Assembly: GCA_013911065.1 (NCBI GenBank)
Contig: JACERV010000002.1
Location: 1 to 64,000 of the forward strand
DNA: 64,000 nt
Direction of reading: 5' to 3'
Origin: Ruminococcus sp.
GTDB taxonomy: Bacteria; Bacillota; Clostridia; Lachnospirales; Lachnospiraceae
A program made the position numbers and the translations under genes. Shown piece after piece: positions 42,838-52,185 of this stretch (its first letter is position 1; every line of letters begins with the position of its first letter). Under the pieces are notes generated by a model. The model made no database searches, was not told the origin of the DNA, and worked only from the letters and a program-made list of their open reading frames with translations.

Positions 42838-44324
42838 GATTTTCTCCCTTGTAACAACCCCTTATATTTCTCCAGTGACATTGTTTTATCCTCAAGAGGC
42901 ATATAGGTCTTTACCGCTATGCTGTTAAGCACCAGACGGCGAAGATCACTGATTTCTTTATCAGGCTCAAAATACTTTATCTGAGCCAGCAGATTTCCCA
43001 TTGAAGTACTTTCTTTTCCTCCGGCTGACACCCGTTTCCCAGTGCAGTCCGCAGTGGCCTGGCACAGCCGGACATTCCGGGAGCCGCCGCCGACAATATA
43101 AACTGCTTCAAACTCTCTCCCGCTGATGTGTTCCAGATTCTCAATGGTAAGGGCATAACTTAATGCCATCGACACCTGAAAACTGCGGATGATTATATTC
43201 CAGTCCTTCTTTCCTGCTGCCTGGCCTGTCTCACAAAAATAGTTCCATATCTCCTCCGACATATTGACCGGATTAAAGAACCTGATACTATTTACATCAA
43301 AGAGCATTCCTTCCTTTGATGCCCGATCTCCCAACGCGTTAAATGCCCCCCATCCTGCTTTTTGTCCTGTTTCCTGCTCATACTCCTTTTTCAGTCTTTG
43401 AATCAGGAACATCCCCGCATTATTTTTCAGTAAAGTTATAGTTCCAAATCCGCCCACTTCATTCGTCAGCCCTGCTTTCCTTACCTTATCGTTAATGACA
43501 GGCTCCTGCAGCTCAGTGCCTATCAGGGCCCAGGTCCCCGAACTGATAAATGCAAAATTATTTTCCGCCGCCGGTACTGCCAGTACCGCAGCCGCCGTAT
43601 CATGGGAGGGTACGGCAATAACCGGAATGTCATAGGAAACCCCAAGCTCCTCTTTAAGTTCCTTTCTAAGAAAGCCCAACGTTGTTCCGTGAGTGCTTAT
43701 CTCAGGAAATAATTCCCTGGGGATTCCCAATAGGTCGCATGCCTCCAAACTAATCTTTCTTGTTTTCACATTCATTAACTGAGTGGTAGATAATTCGCTG
43801 GGCTCATTCATCATCGTTCCTGTCAGAAAATAGTTCAAAATATCCGGAATCATCAGGAGCCTGTCAGCCGCTTTTACCATCTCAGGGAAGCTCCTCATCA
43901 TCCCCTTTAACATATAACAGGAATTAATTTTATCGCATAATATTCCAGTCTTATTAAATAACCTGCTTTCTTCCTTTTCGCTTAAGCCGTCCAGGTTTTC
44001 CGAGCCTATATTGTTGCGGTAGGACAAGGGATTTCCAAGCATAAAGCCATTCTTATCGAACAGGGAAAAGTCCACTCCCCATGTACAAATTCCGATAGAA
44101 TCAATACGGTGCTTTAAAACTGCAGTTTTAAGTCCGGACAGCAGCCCTTTATAAATATTTAAGATATCCCAATAATAAAATCCTCCTATTTCCACCATGT
44201 CATTGGGCGTCTGTTCAATCACTTCAGTTCTGAGTTTCTCACCGTCGTAGATTCCCAAAACCATTCTGAAAGATGAATTCCCACAGTCAAAAGAAAGCAT
44301 ATGTTTCTTTTCCTTCATAATCAT
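42834..44324 (-). CDS. FGGY sugar kinase, rhamnulokinase-like
   Basis: A 496-residue carbohydrate kinase with FDCGNSSFRMVLG (ATP phosphate loop), ICTWGVDFSLFDKNG and NPLSYRNN (sugar site), PSELSTTQLMNV, the catalytic-type PSHDTAAAVLAVP and AFISSGTWALIG, and adenosine motif VGGGSRNVRLCQATADCTG. The GTWGVDF/STTQL/GTW set is closest to rhamnulokinase (RhaB). It would phosphorylate a ketose before aldol cleavage. No rhamnose isomerase gene is present in the window, so the substrate may be a different sugar or the isomerase may be elsewhere. Confidence 0.85.
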   Translation of the reverse strand: MIMKEKKHMLSFDCGNSSFRMVLGIYDGEKLRTEVIEQTPNDMVEIGGFYYWDILNIYKGLLSGLKTAVLKHRIDSIGICTWGVDFSLFDKNGFMLGNPLSYRNNIGSENLDGLSEKEESRLFNKTGILCDKINSCYMLKGMMRSFPEMVKAADRLLMIPDILNYFLTGTMMNEPSELSTTQLMNVKTRKISLEACDLLGIPRELFPEISTHGTTLGFLRKELKEELGVSYDIPVIAVPSHDTAAAVLAVPAAENNFAFISSGTWALIGTELQEPVINDKVRKAGLTNEVGGFGTITLLKNNAGMFLIQRLKKEYEQETGQKAGWGAFNALGDRASKEGMLFDVNSIRFFNPVNMSEEIWNYFCETGQAAGKKDWNIIIRSFQVSMALSYALTIENLEHISGREFEAVYIVGGGSRNVRLCQATADCTGKRVSAGGKESTSMGNLLAQIKYFEPDKEISDLRRLVLNSIAVKTYMPLEDKTMSLEKYKGLLQGRKS

Positions 44325-44339
44325 ATTTCCTTCCCCGGA

Positions 44340-45245
44340 TTATTGTATTTTTATTTCTATTCCACACTCTTCTGCCCATTTATAAAGGTGGTTCATCTGT
44401 TCTTTTTTGATAGACTTCATCCCATTCATTTCATACTCTCTCCCCAATCCATGGTACTTGGGCAGTCCCAGACGATGATATGGCAAAAATATAATTTCTG
44501 CTATTTTCTTTTCACCCTTTATAAACTGAAAGAAGCTTTTTATCTCCTCTTCTTTGCTGTTACAGCCTGGTATATAAGGATACCGTACTGAAAGCACGCC
44601 TTTAAAATTATTGCACAGCCAGTCAAGGTTTCTGATGATCAGCCTGTTATCCTTTCCGGTCAGTTCTTTATGGAGGCCGGGGTCAATATGCTTAAAGTCA
44701 TAATAGATATAGTCCAGTGCATCAGCACACTTTCTGATATTTTCAAGGGGAACATAGCCGCAAGTCTCAACAAGTGTGGTATACCCCCGTTTTCTCATCT
44801 CGCCCGCCACCCACAAAATCACTTCCGGGTAATAAAACGGTTCGCCTCCGCTGAAAGTAACACCGCCCTCTGACATCTTAAAATATTGCTCATCTTTCAG
44901 GATTTCCTTGAGCAGGTCTTCCTGTTCCCAGTATCTTCCCATAATCTTTCTGGAATCCATAAAACAAGCATCCGCACAGTTCCCGCAGGCTTTACAAAGA
45001 TTCTTATCTGCTATGTATCCATATCCCTGGCGGTACCAAATTGCATTGTTGGGACAGACATTTTTACATCTGCCGCAGTTTATACAGGTATTGACGTTCA
45101 ACAGGTTTTCAGGACGGTACTCCTGAGATTCCGGGTTAGCACACCATCTGCATCTGAGGGCACAGCCCTTTAAGAATACGACTGTCCTGATACCATGCCC
45201 GTCCTCAGTTGCATAACGTTCGATATTAAATACATTTGCCTCCAT
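44340..45245 (-). CDS. Glycyl radical enzyme activase (radical SAM)
   Basis: A 301-residue radical-SAM protein. CALRCRWC is the CxxxCxxC site for the SAM-binding cluster. An inserted ferredoxin-like domain carries two further clusters (CINCGRCKNVCP, CKACGNCADAC), typical of activases for dehydratase-type enzymes. GGVTFSGGEPFYYPE is the GGE motif. It abstracts hydrogen from the conserved glycine of the enzyme encoded seven bases upstream. Confidence 0.9.
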   Translation of the reverse strand: MEANVFNIERYATEDGHGIRTVVFLKGCALRCRWCANPESQEYRPENLLNVNTCINCGRCKNVCPNNAIWYRQGYGYIADKNLCKACGNCADACFMDSRKIMGRYWEQEDLLKEILKDEQYFKMSEGGVTFSGGEPFYYPEVILWVAGEMRKRGYTTLVETCGYVPLENIRKCADALDYIYYDFKHIDPGLHKELTGKDNRLIIRNLDWLCNNFKGVLSVRYPYIPGCNSKEEEIKSFFQFIKGEKKIAEIIFLPYHRLGLPKYHGLGREYEMNGMKSIKKEQMNHLYKWAEECGIEIKIQ

Positions 45246-45252
45246 AATCCTC

Positions 45253-47664
45253 CTATACCTCTAGCTCTGTCCGGCTGATTACATCCAGCTGACATTCCGG
45301 AGACAGTGAAGTAAACAATGCACTGTACCCGGATACCCGTACCATTAAGTCTTTGTATTTTTCCGGTTCCTTCATAGCTTCTTTGTAGATTTTTGAATCA
45401 ACTACATTAAACTGAATCTGTTCTCCGTAGTTGTCAAAAAACACCTTTATCATGGCAATGATTTTTCTTTTATTCTCCTCAGTCTCCAGCGCGGATTTTG
45501 CAAGTCTCATATTAAAAATCGCACCCTTCTGCATCCATATAGTGGGCAGTTTCATGACTGAATTGCACGCCGCCGTTGCTCCATTCTTCTCTGCTCCGTT
45601 GGCTGGTGACACACCGTTATTTACCGGTTCACCACTCTTTCTTCCATCAGGTGTGGCACCAATGCTTTTGCCGAAAGCGATATTGCCTGTCACCGGACTC
45701 TGACTGTAGGAATAACAGCAGGGAATCGGTCCCTTTCCGTATTTAGAGCTTTTACACTCATACCGGTAAACCCGCCCTATAAATTCTTCCAGGGCTACCA
45801 CCCATTTGTCGGCCCGCTCATCATCATTACCGTACTTGGGTGACTTATTCAGGAAAAATGCCCTGATGTCACTGCCTGACGGTACGGTAGTCTGATCCTC
45901 GAAATTCGTGTCTAACGCATGCATCAACTCTTTCATAGTCAGCAGCCGGTCTTCAAATACAGCCTTTTCTATGGATGTCAGAGAGTCCCCGGCGCTGATA
46001 CTGCCGGCTGTCGGCCCGCCGTCAGCTGAATACAAAGCTCCTCCCTCTACCAGGTCCAGCCCCCTGCCGATACAATCGTCTACCAAAGAGGAACGAAAGG
46101 CATTAATATCCTGCCTGACATGAATTTCATCGTTGATATGTTCCGTCTCTACCTGAAGGTCAATAAAGTATTTAAGTACTCTGGTATATGCCTTAAAAAT
46201 TTCCTGGACAGATTCACATTCTTCTATTTTTTTATCCAAATCCACAAAATGAAAACCAGTTTTGGGATCTGTTCCGTTATGAAGAGTAATTTCAAGCACC
46301 TTTTCCACATTTAACCAAGGTCCTTTCGCAGCAAAATCCCATTTACCGGGAATGGAAGCCTCAATGCACCCATCCGGCACCCAGTTATAACGGTCCTCTT
46401 CCGGTATCCCCATATTTTCAAGTGTCCGCATAAAGGCTTTATCATTATAAAATGCCGGCTGGCCGCCCTGATGCTTTTCCATTGCATTAAGCGCCTTTAA
46501 CAAAAAACTATCCGGTGTTTTTTCAAACCACTTTATTGAAACTGAAGGTGTAAACAACTTTATTTCCTCACATGCCTCTATACATAATTCAGACACTGTG
46601 TTAATTGCATCTTCTCCATCCTTCGTCTGGCCACCTACGGCAAGATTAATAAACATCTGATATCCCAGAAAAAATTCTGTATCCGGCCAGCTCCTGAGTT
46701 TGTTAAGCTCATTGCACTTAATGAAGAAAGCTTCAATAATCTCCAGGGCACCGTCACGGGTAATACGGCCGGCTTCCAGGTCTTTTTTATACAGCGGGTA
46801 TACATACTGGTCAAACCGTCCCAACGATATGGCATGGCCGTTGGATTCCAGATGAACCGCCAGCAATATCATATAAATTGACTGTACCGCTTCGTGGAAG
46901 GTCCGGGCAGGATTTAAAGGTACATTCCGGCATATGTCTGACAATTTTAGCAGCTCTTCTTTTCTCACTTTATCTTTTATGAAGCCCGCCTGCCGTTCAC
47001 ATTCCTCCGCAATCCGGCCGGAAAAGTTCACAACCGCTTCATTGCCCTTAAGGGCTGCCTGCAGAAACCATATCTTTTTAATATTTCCCGGTTCTTTTGG
47101 GTCAAGGGTATCAATCCGCGCCTTAATCCGCTCCATTACATCTGCAAGACCTTTTTCCACAACCAGCTGATAATCTACCACTTCATTCCCCAGACCTGCT
47201 GCTGATACCCATGTATCATCAATTACATTCGCATCCCAGGCCCTGTTAATATAATCTGGCAGAGTTGCCCTCAGGTTTTCATACAAGGACCTGCCTTTCC
47301 AATACTCCACACAATTGAGAATCTGCTTCTTGTCCTCTTCGCTGTAATAAAACCGGTCTCCTGGCCTTTCATTCAGGTAATAAGGATTTCCATTTAACTC
47401 CTCTTCCAGCCACTCGGTGGAATATTCCGGGTAAATGGGTGAAGACTTTGGCCATTGTGCCTGATTGCCAACAATCAGTTCATTTTCATTTACATAAATA
47501 GTCATCTGATCCAGTACTTCATAAAACCCCTGGGCCCTTCGCAAAGCATTTGGCTTCCCTTCAGACTTTTTCATCGAATTTGTAAAAATAACACATCTTT
47601 CGGGACAAATTCGGGGGTCGGCTGTAAATAATTCTTCTCTTAGACTCTTAATACGCTCTCTCAT
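45253..47664 (-). CDS. Glycyl radical enzyme, dehydratase-like (Cys-x-Glu type)
   Basis: An 803-residue PFL-superfamily enzyme. The radical glycine is Gly779 in RVSGYSALF near the C-terminus. The thiyl-forming cysteine is Cys433 in PDGCIEASIPGKW; the CxE arrangement is typical of eliminases such as diol and hydroxyproline dehydratases, not of pyruvate formate-lyase. ATG at 47664 was chosen because GAAAGGGGT precedes it and residues upstream are outside the family. It is the first gene of an operon with activase, kinase, ABC transporter and aldolase. No shell proteins or alcohol dehydrogenase are nearby, so it is not a standard propanediol microcompartment. The substrate is unknown. Confidence 0.88.
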   Translation of the reverse strand: MRERIKSLREELFTADPRICPERCVIFTNSMKKSEGKPNALRRAQGFYEVLDQMTIYVNENELIVGNQAQWPKSSPIYPEYSTEWLEEELNGNPYYLNERPGDRFYYSEEDKKQILNCVEYWKGRSLYENLRATLPDYINRAWDANVIDDTWVSAAGLGNEVVDYQLVVEKGLADVMERIKARIDTLDPKEPGNIKKIWFLQAALKGNEAVVNFSGRIAEECERQAGFIKDKVRKEELLKLSDICRNVPLNPARTFHEAVQSIYMILLAVHLESNGHAISLGRFDQYVYPLYKKDLEAGRITRDGALEIIEAFFIKCNELNKLRSWPDTEFFLGYQMFINLAVGGQTKDGEDAINTVSELCIEACEEIKLFTPSVSIKWFEKTPDSFLLKALNAMEKHQGGQPAFYNDKAFMRTLENMGIPEEDRYNWVPDGCIEASIPGKWDFAAKGPWLNVEKVLEITLHNGTDPKTGFHFVDLDKKIEECESVQEIFKAYTRVLKYFIDLQVETEHINDEIHVRQDINAFRSSLVDDCIGRGLDLVEGGALYSADGGPTAGSISAGDSLTSIEKAVFEDRLLTMKELMHALDTNFEDQTTVPSGSDIRAFFLNKSPKYGNDDERADKWVVALEEFIGRVYRYECKSSKYGKGPIPCCYSYSQSPVTGNIAFGKSIGATPDGRKSGEPVNNGVSPANGAEKNGATAACNSVMKLPTIWMQKGAIFNMRLAKSALETEENKRKIIAMIKVFFDNYGEQIQFNVVDSKIYKEAMKEPEKYKDLMVRVSGYSALFTSLSPECQLDVISRTELEV

Positions 47665-47684
47665 AATTACACCCCTTTCTAAAA

Positions 47685-47738
47685 TGTAACTTGTTTCACC
47701 TATTATGATATTCCCGCTTTCATCTTTTGTCAACATAC
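47685..47738 (-). promoter_or_regulatory. Promoter and operator of the glycyl radical enzyme operon
   Basis: On the minus strand TTGACA (47733-47728) and TATCAT (47710-47705) are 17 bases apart. The palindromic site TGTAACTTGTTTCA (plus strand, 47685-47698) covers the transcription start, a position that blocks transcription when a LacI-type repressor binds. Confidence 0.65.
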
Positions 47739-47825
47739 GTTTACATATTTGTATAATTCTACATATTTTTGCGTTTTTTATTGTGCATTATTTATATGCC
47801 AGTCTCTTTCATGGGTTTGTTAGTT

Positions 47826-47873
47826 TGTAACATGTTTCATTTACTTTACTTGTACCAGTATTTGCTATATAAT
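47826..47873 (+). promoter_or_regulatory. Second operator and promoter of the LacI-type regulator gene
   Basis: TGTAACATGTTTCA (47826-47839) matches the downstream operator at 13 of 14 positions. It sits just before a TTTACT/TATAAT pair (47845-47850 and 47868-47873, 17-base spacing). Two sites 141 bases apart could allow looping and autoregulation. Confidence 0.6.
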
Positions 47874-47967
47874 TAAAATTAAAGATAAAAGTTAAGAAGA
47901 TATACTTATTGAACTACTAATGTTCAATAAGGTATTAAATATAGAATTAGAATGTGAGGGATTCTGT

Positions 47968-48981
47968 ATGAAAGATAGTGAGAAAAAACCTGGTTATGTA
48001 GGCATTCGAGAAATTGCCAGAATGGCGGGAGTATCTACTGCCACTGTATCAAGAGTAATAAACAGACCGGAAAAAACCTCCCCTAAAGTCAGGGAACAGG
48101 TGGAAAAAATCATTGAAGAATACCAGTATGTGCCCAATCAGGCAGCCCGGAATATTTTTTCCAAAACGTCTAACTCAATTGCTCTTTTTGTATATGACAT
48201 GGAAAACCCCTTTTTCGTCTCCCTGATACGTGCTATTAATAAATTATGTCTGAAAAAGAATTTGACTTTATTAATTTGCGCAACCGAGGATGATGCCGAA
48301 CAGGAGAAGGAATATCTGGAATATTGTATTTCCAACCGCTGCGCCGGTATCATCCTGACTGAAGGCTGCAACTATAAGATTTTTGAACCTTATAGGGATA
48401 AGATACCCTTGATCTTTCTGGACCGCCGTTCCCATGGCCACTATTCTTCGGTCTCCTCGAATAACAGGGAGTCCCTTGCCCGGGTAGTGGATTACCTGTA
48501 CAATCTGAACCACCGCCGGATTGGCTTTATCGGCTGCAAAAAGGACCTTGATTCGGTAAAAGCCCGGCAAAAAGGTTACCTCCAGGGATTAACGGCCCAT
48601 AGCCTTTCGATTCAAAAAGAATATATTTATGAAAATAATACGGAATTGTCCTTGTCTGCGGGGAAGGAGGCTCTGAATTACTTTTTGTCTCTTCCTAAGC
48701 CCCCAACATCCATTATCTGCTGCGCTGATATTGTAGCTCTCGGAATACTAAACCAAGCTGCTGTGCAAAACATAAAAATTCCCGATGAACTGTCAATTGT
48801 GGGGTTTGACAATGTACTGGACAACCTTCACTCCCCGCCCATTACCACCGTCAGGCAGAATGTGGACGCAATGGCTGCCGCCTTGATAGAAATGATACTT
48901 TCACCGCCGGATCCGCCGATTTTTGAAATAGTTGAAACTACTTTTATACCAGGCACTACCTGCCAGAAAACAACGAACTGA
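47968..48981 (+). CDS. LacI-family transcriptional regulator
   Basis: A 337-residue repressor. The N-terminal HTH and hinge read GIREIARMAGVSTATVSRVI and VPNQAARNIFSKTSNSIAL; the effector domain has the binding-protein fold (SIVGFDNVLDNLHSPPITTV). The start was set at MKDSEKK with AGGGA upstream; the preceding 16 codons are unlike the family. It is transcribed away from the glycyl radical enzyme operon and is the likely binder of the paired operators. Confidence 0.9.
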   Translation: MKDSEKKPGYVGIREIARMAGVSTATVSRVINRPEKTSPKVREQVEKIIEEYQYVPNQAARNIFSKTSNSIALFVYDMENPFFVSLIRAINKLCLKKNLTLLICATEDDAEQEKEYLEYCISNRCAGIILTEGCNYKIFEPYRDKIPLIFLDRRSHGHYSSVSSNNRESLARVVDYLYNLNHRRIGFIGCKKDLDSVKARQKGYLQGLTAHSLSIQKEYIYENNTELSLSAGKEALNYFLSLPKPPTSIICCADIVALGILNQAAVQNIKIPDELSIVGFDNVLDNLHSPPITTVRQNVDAMAAALIEMILSPPDPPIFEIVETTFIPGTTCQKTTN

Positions 48982-48995
48982 TTTTCACTTAAAAA

Positions 48996-49037
48996 GAGGG
49001 CCTGAAATACGAAATCCAACGTATTCGGCCCTTTTTT
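48996..49037. terminator. Terminator of the LacI-type gene
   Basis: AGGGCCTGAAATACG and CGTATTCGGCCCT pair around a short loop, followed by TTTTTT on the plus strand. It touches the stop of the convergent AEC transporter gene. Confidence 0.7.
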
Positions 49038-49980
49038 ATATGAGTGAAAAACTTTTCAATATGTACAGCCACCCTGTGACTGTAAGTGCACTGAACATCG
49101 TGGTCAGCATCACAACACTGGATGTCAGTACTCCCTCGTGCCCCATGTTCTTTGCCATCACAAAGCAGCTCACTGTCGTTGCAGAACTAAGCATAATCAG
49201 AATCGCTACGAGTTCCTCTCTCCTAAAACCCAGTCCAACTGCCAGGGGGAGGAAAATGGCGGTGAACCCGACCAGCTTTATCACCGCTGCCACTGCCGCA
49301 GGCTTTACTTTCCCAAACGCTTTCCGAATGTCAAAAGTTGCTCCCATGGCCATCAGGCCCATAGGCGTTGCCACTGCCCCGATGTTAGAAATTGTCTTCT
49401 CCATGATGCCCGGCATGGGTATCTTCAGGGCTGACCAGAGGAGTCCGGCAGCAATTCCAATAATGATTGGATTCGTGACAATCCCTTTCAATGTGGTAAT
49501 CCATACTTCCCTGCCCAGTTTCTTTCTCTCCGGCTGGAAGAAGGAAAGCACGGCCACCGCCATGATATTATAGAGCGGAACACTGCCAATGATCATCAGC
49601 GGGGCCATACCGGCATTTCCATATATATTCCGGATAAATGCAATTCCAAGAAGAGCGGCGCTGCTCCGGTAAGAGGCCTGTATGAATTCCCCTCTGATAG
49701 CCTTGTCCCGCCACAAGAGAGAAACTACTGCTGCTAGAGCAATACTGCCAAGTGTCGCCCCAAAGCAGAACAGCACAAATTTCAGATTCCACACCTCCGT
49801 AAAATCGACTGTCGCCAGATCCTCAAACACCAGCACCGGCAGCGGTACAAGAAAGACAAATTTATTCATCCTTTCGGCGAACTCATCCTCAATCCAGCCT
49901 ATTTTCTTTAAAACGAGTCCCAGAATCATCAGCAGGAAAATCGGGATTGTCGCGTTCAGGCAAAAAATCAGGTTATCCAT
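49036..49980 (-). CDS. AEC (auxin efflux carrier) family transporter
   Basis: A 314-residue membrane protein with ten predicted segments. It begins FCLNATIPIFLLMILGLVL and has SYRSSAALLGIAFIRNIYG and MGLMAMGATFD, typical of bacterial AEC permeases, some of which carry malate or other organic anions. Not co-transcribed with neighbours. The substrate cannot be predicted. The spacer from 49981 to 50134 has nothing recognisable beyond its ribosome site. Confidence 0.85.
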   Translation of the reverse strand: MDNLIFCLNATIPIFLLMILGLVLKKIGWIEDEFAERMNKFVFLVPLPVLVFEDLATVDFTEVWNLKFVLFCFGATLGSIALAAVVSLLWRDKAIRGEFIQASYRSSAALLGIAFIRNIYGNAGMAPLMIIGSVPLYNIMAVAVLSFFQPERKKLGREVWITTLKGIVTNPIIIGIAAGLLWSALKIPMPGIMEKTISNIGAVATPMGLMAMGATFDIRKAFGKVKPAAVAAVIKLVGFTAIFLPLAVGLGFRREELVAILIMLSSATTVSCFVMAKNMGHEGVLTSSVVMLTTMFSALTVTGWLYILKSFSLI

Positions 49981-50134
49981 TGTAATCTCCCTTCTGCCAT
50001 AATTCTGGCTGAAATTTTTACTATTTTTTATAAGCCTTTCTGAAAGAACATCCCCCTTCCATTGCGCTCATTTCCCCGACACTTTTCCTTAACTTCAATA
50101 CGATAGGCGGTGCTGCCGGAAAACCGTCAGGATA

Positions 50135-52180
50135 TCAGTAGGGCAGACACTTCACATATCTGTACTTTATCTTTTCACGAACGCTAAGCTTTCTTCGAAT
50201 ACCCCGGGCTGCCTGCACAGAAAGACGATACAGCTTTTCATGGATTTCCCTTGAAGGGGGCTGTTTCCCAAACATAGCCTGCAAGACGGCCTGTTGAATC
50301 CATTTCCAATCCTGCCCGGATATTTCCGGCAGGGTTACTTCTAACATTTCAAAAGCAGAATCACTGAATGAGTCGTCTCTGGATGTTCCTAAAACCTCTG
50401 CAACATCCCAAAGCATGATATAGAGAGAAAGAATCCCCCTGCCTTCTGCATATTTTCTGTTACTTGCTGCTTTCCGTTTTCTTCTAACTTCCGCCTGAAG
50501 CCCGAATAGGAAGATAATAAGCACCACCGCTGCAATTATGGCAAACACTGCCAAAGTCCCGGATAAAGTCTCTTTCTGTGTTTTCTCACTGGAGGCTGCT
50601 GGAGGCGCTGCCTCCGGACTGTCCCCAGTGTAGGGGAGTGTATGCTCACGTATCACCCACCCGTTGTCATAGGTTTCGCACCAGGCATGCCCCATGTCAC
50701 CCGTCACCTCTGCCCGGTAGCTTCCATCCTCCTGCTCCTCAAATGCCGATACCGGTATGGCATATCCTTCGGCATATCTTGCCGTAAAACCCATTATCCG
50801 GTACATCAGCGTGGCGGTAGTCGCAAAATGAACACAGAAACCTTTCTTATTTTGAAATAAGAAATATTCCGCAAAATCCCCCCCTCCGGGAGTCGTCCCG
50901 GGATTATAATCATAGATCGTATTTTCCTCAAATTCCCTTTGTATGAAATTAGATGCGTCTGCCATACTGCGAATATTCTGTTTTTTGCACAAGTCTATAA
51001 GCCGGGATAAGTTTTCTGGATAATGGCTGTATTCTGCATAGACTTCTTCATCCAGTCCGATCATCTGCCAGTTGCTGTCCCCATAACCCCTGCCGAATTC
51101 CTGGGGCAGATAATAGGTACTCTTAGGTAAAGTGTCGCTCTCCACCCATAATCCGTTTCCGTCACCTGGCTGAAATGAAGCAATGTTCCGCAGATTAGAA
51201 GCCTCAGTTTCTGTTAAGAAATTGGGAAGCCTGCCAGATGATTCACTGTCTTCCTGTTCTGTGTCCGGGAGACTGTCCTCAGAAGGCACCTCTGGAACTG
51301 CATCACTCGTATCTTCCTCATCCTTTTCCCTCTGGTTATCATCCGGCTGTTCTTCTTCATGTACCCTGACAACTTCTTCCAGCCTCTGAATCGCCTTAGT
51401 TTCAATAAATGCACGAGCCTGTAAATATCTCCCGCCTTCATTCCCCTTATTTTCTTCAATGGGCTCTGCTGCCGCCCACGAAAGTGCACTGAGAATCAAA
51501 AGAAATCCTCCTGCTGCCACAGCTTCTCTCCAGACGATTCTTCCACTGTGTTTGCCGCTGATTGCAAAATAAACGCCTGCTGCAAACAGTACGAAAATAC
51601 ATGATTTTACAGAAGGAAAATGCCCTTCCACAGCAGCCAGAAAAACAGGAAATAAGAGCAGCACAAGAACTGCCGCCTTTCCCTTTCCCCGGTTCAGAGT
51701 AAAAGAAAAAACTGCCAGCAGAGGAAGTGTCAAAACTGCGGTTCCGATTCCAAGCCAGACATCTGCCGTAGCTGGTACATCGTAAATCAAAGGGGCACTG
51801 CCCCCATCATGAATCCGCAGATAAGCATTCGCCAGGGAATTCAAGACCGCCACAGCCAAAACTTTGTTTTTCCATATCAAAAGCGTGACCAAAATCACCG
51901 TAACGGCCTGAGAAACTACTTTTTTCTTCCCCCGTATGCCTCCAATCCACACTCCCAGAGCAGAAAAAGCAAAAAGAGGAATATACAGCCATTTTCTTTC
52001 TATCTGCATCGGGAATACGGACAGCAGGCTCTCCCACCAGGCAAATGCCAGGAAGCCAACTGACAGCGTCCTTGCCAGAAACAGCGCAAACTTATCCGCA
52101 CTGCTTACAGAAGGCTTCTTGTCCCTCCCTTCCCACAGCCGTACACCTGTTTTTTCTGTACGTGTTCTCTTCATCTCCAT
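50135..52180 (-). CDS. Membrane transglutaminase-like protein (TgpA/DUF3488 type)
   Basis: A 681-residue protein with an N-terminal membrane region of about seven segments, an acidic low-complexity stretch (residues about 270-330), an extracytoplasmic transglutaminase-like domain with Cys449 (GFCVHFATTATLMY) and His498 (GHAWCETYD), then one membrane segment and a cytoplasmic tail. The usual Asp after the His (VDPT-like) is Glu in WVIREHT, so activity may be altered. It is the last gene of a MoxR / DUF58 / transglutaminase operon, a widespread but poorly understood set. Confidence 0.85.
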   Translation of the reverse strand: MEMKRTRTEKTGVRLWEGRDKKPSVSSADKFALFLARTLSVGFLAFAWWESLLSVFPMQIERKWLYIPLFAFSALGVWIGGIRGKKKVVSQAVTVILVTLLIWKNKVLAVAVLNSLANAYLRIHDGGSAPLIYDVPATADVWLGIGTAVLTLPLLAVFSFTLNRGKGKAAVLVLLLFPVFLAAVEGHFPSVKSCIFVLFAAGVYFAISGKHSGRIVWREAVAAGGFLLILSALSWAAAEPIEENKGNEGGRYLQARAFIETKAIQRLEEVVRVHEEEQPDDNQREKDEEDTSDAVPEVPSEDSLPDTEQEDSESSGRLPNFLTETEASNLRNIASFQPGDGNGLWVESDTLPKSTYYLPQEFGRGYGDSNWQMIGLDEEVYAEYSHYPENLSRLIDLCKKQNIRSMADASNFIQREFEENTIYDYNPGTTPGGGDFAEYFLFQNKKGFCVHFATTATLMYRIMGFTARYAEGYAIPVSAFEEQEDGSYRAEVTGDMGHAWCETYDNGWVIREHTLPYTGDSPEAAPPAASSEKTQKETLSGTLAVFAIIAAVVLIIFLFGLQAEVRRKRKAASNRKYAEGRGILSLYIMLWDVAEVLGTSRDDSFSDSAFEMLEVTLPEISGQDWKWIQQAVLQAMFGKQPPSREIHEKLYRLSVQAARGIRRKLSVREKIKYRYVKCLPY

Positions 52181-52185
52181 TCTCC

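Noticed and set aside
38613-47664. Propanediol-utilising microcompartment locus
   Set aside because: No shell protein, aldehyde dehydrogenase or propanol dehydrogenase genes occur in or around the operon.
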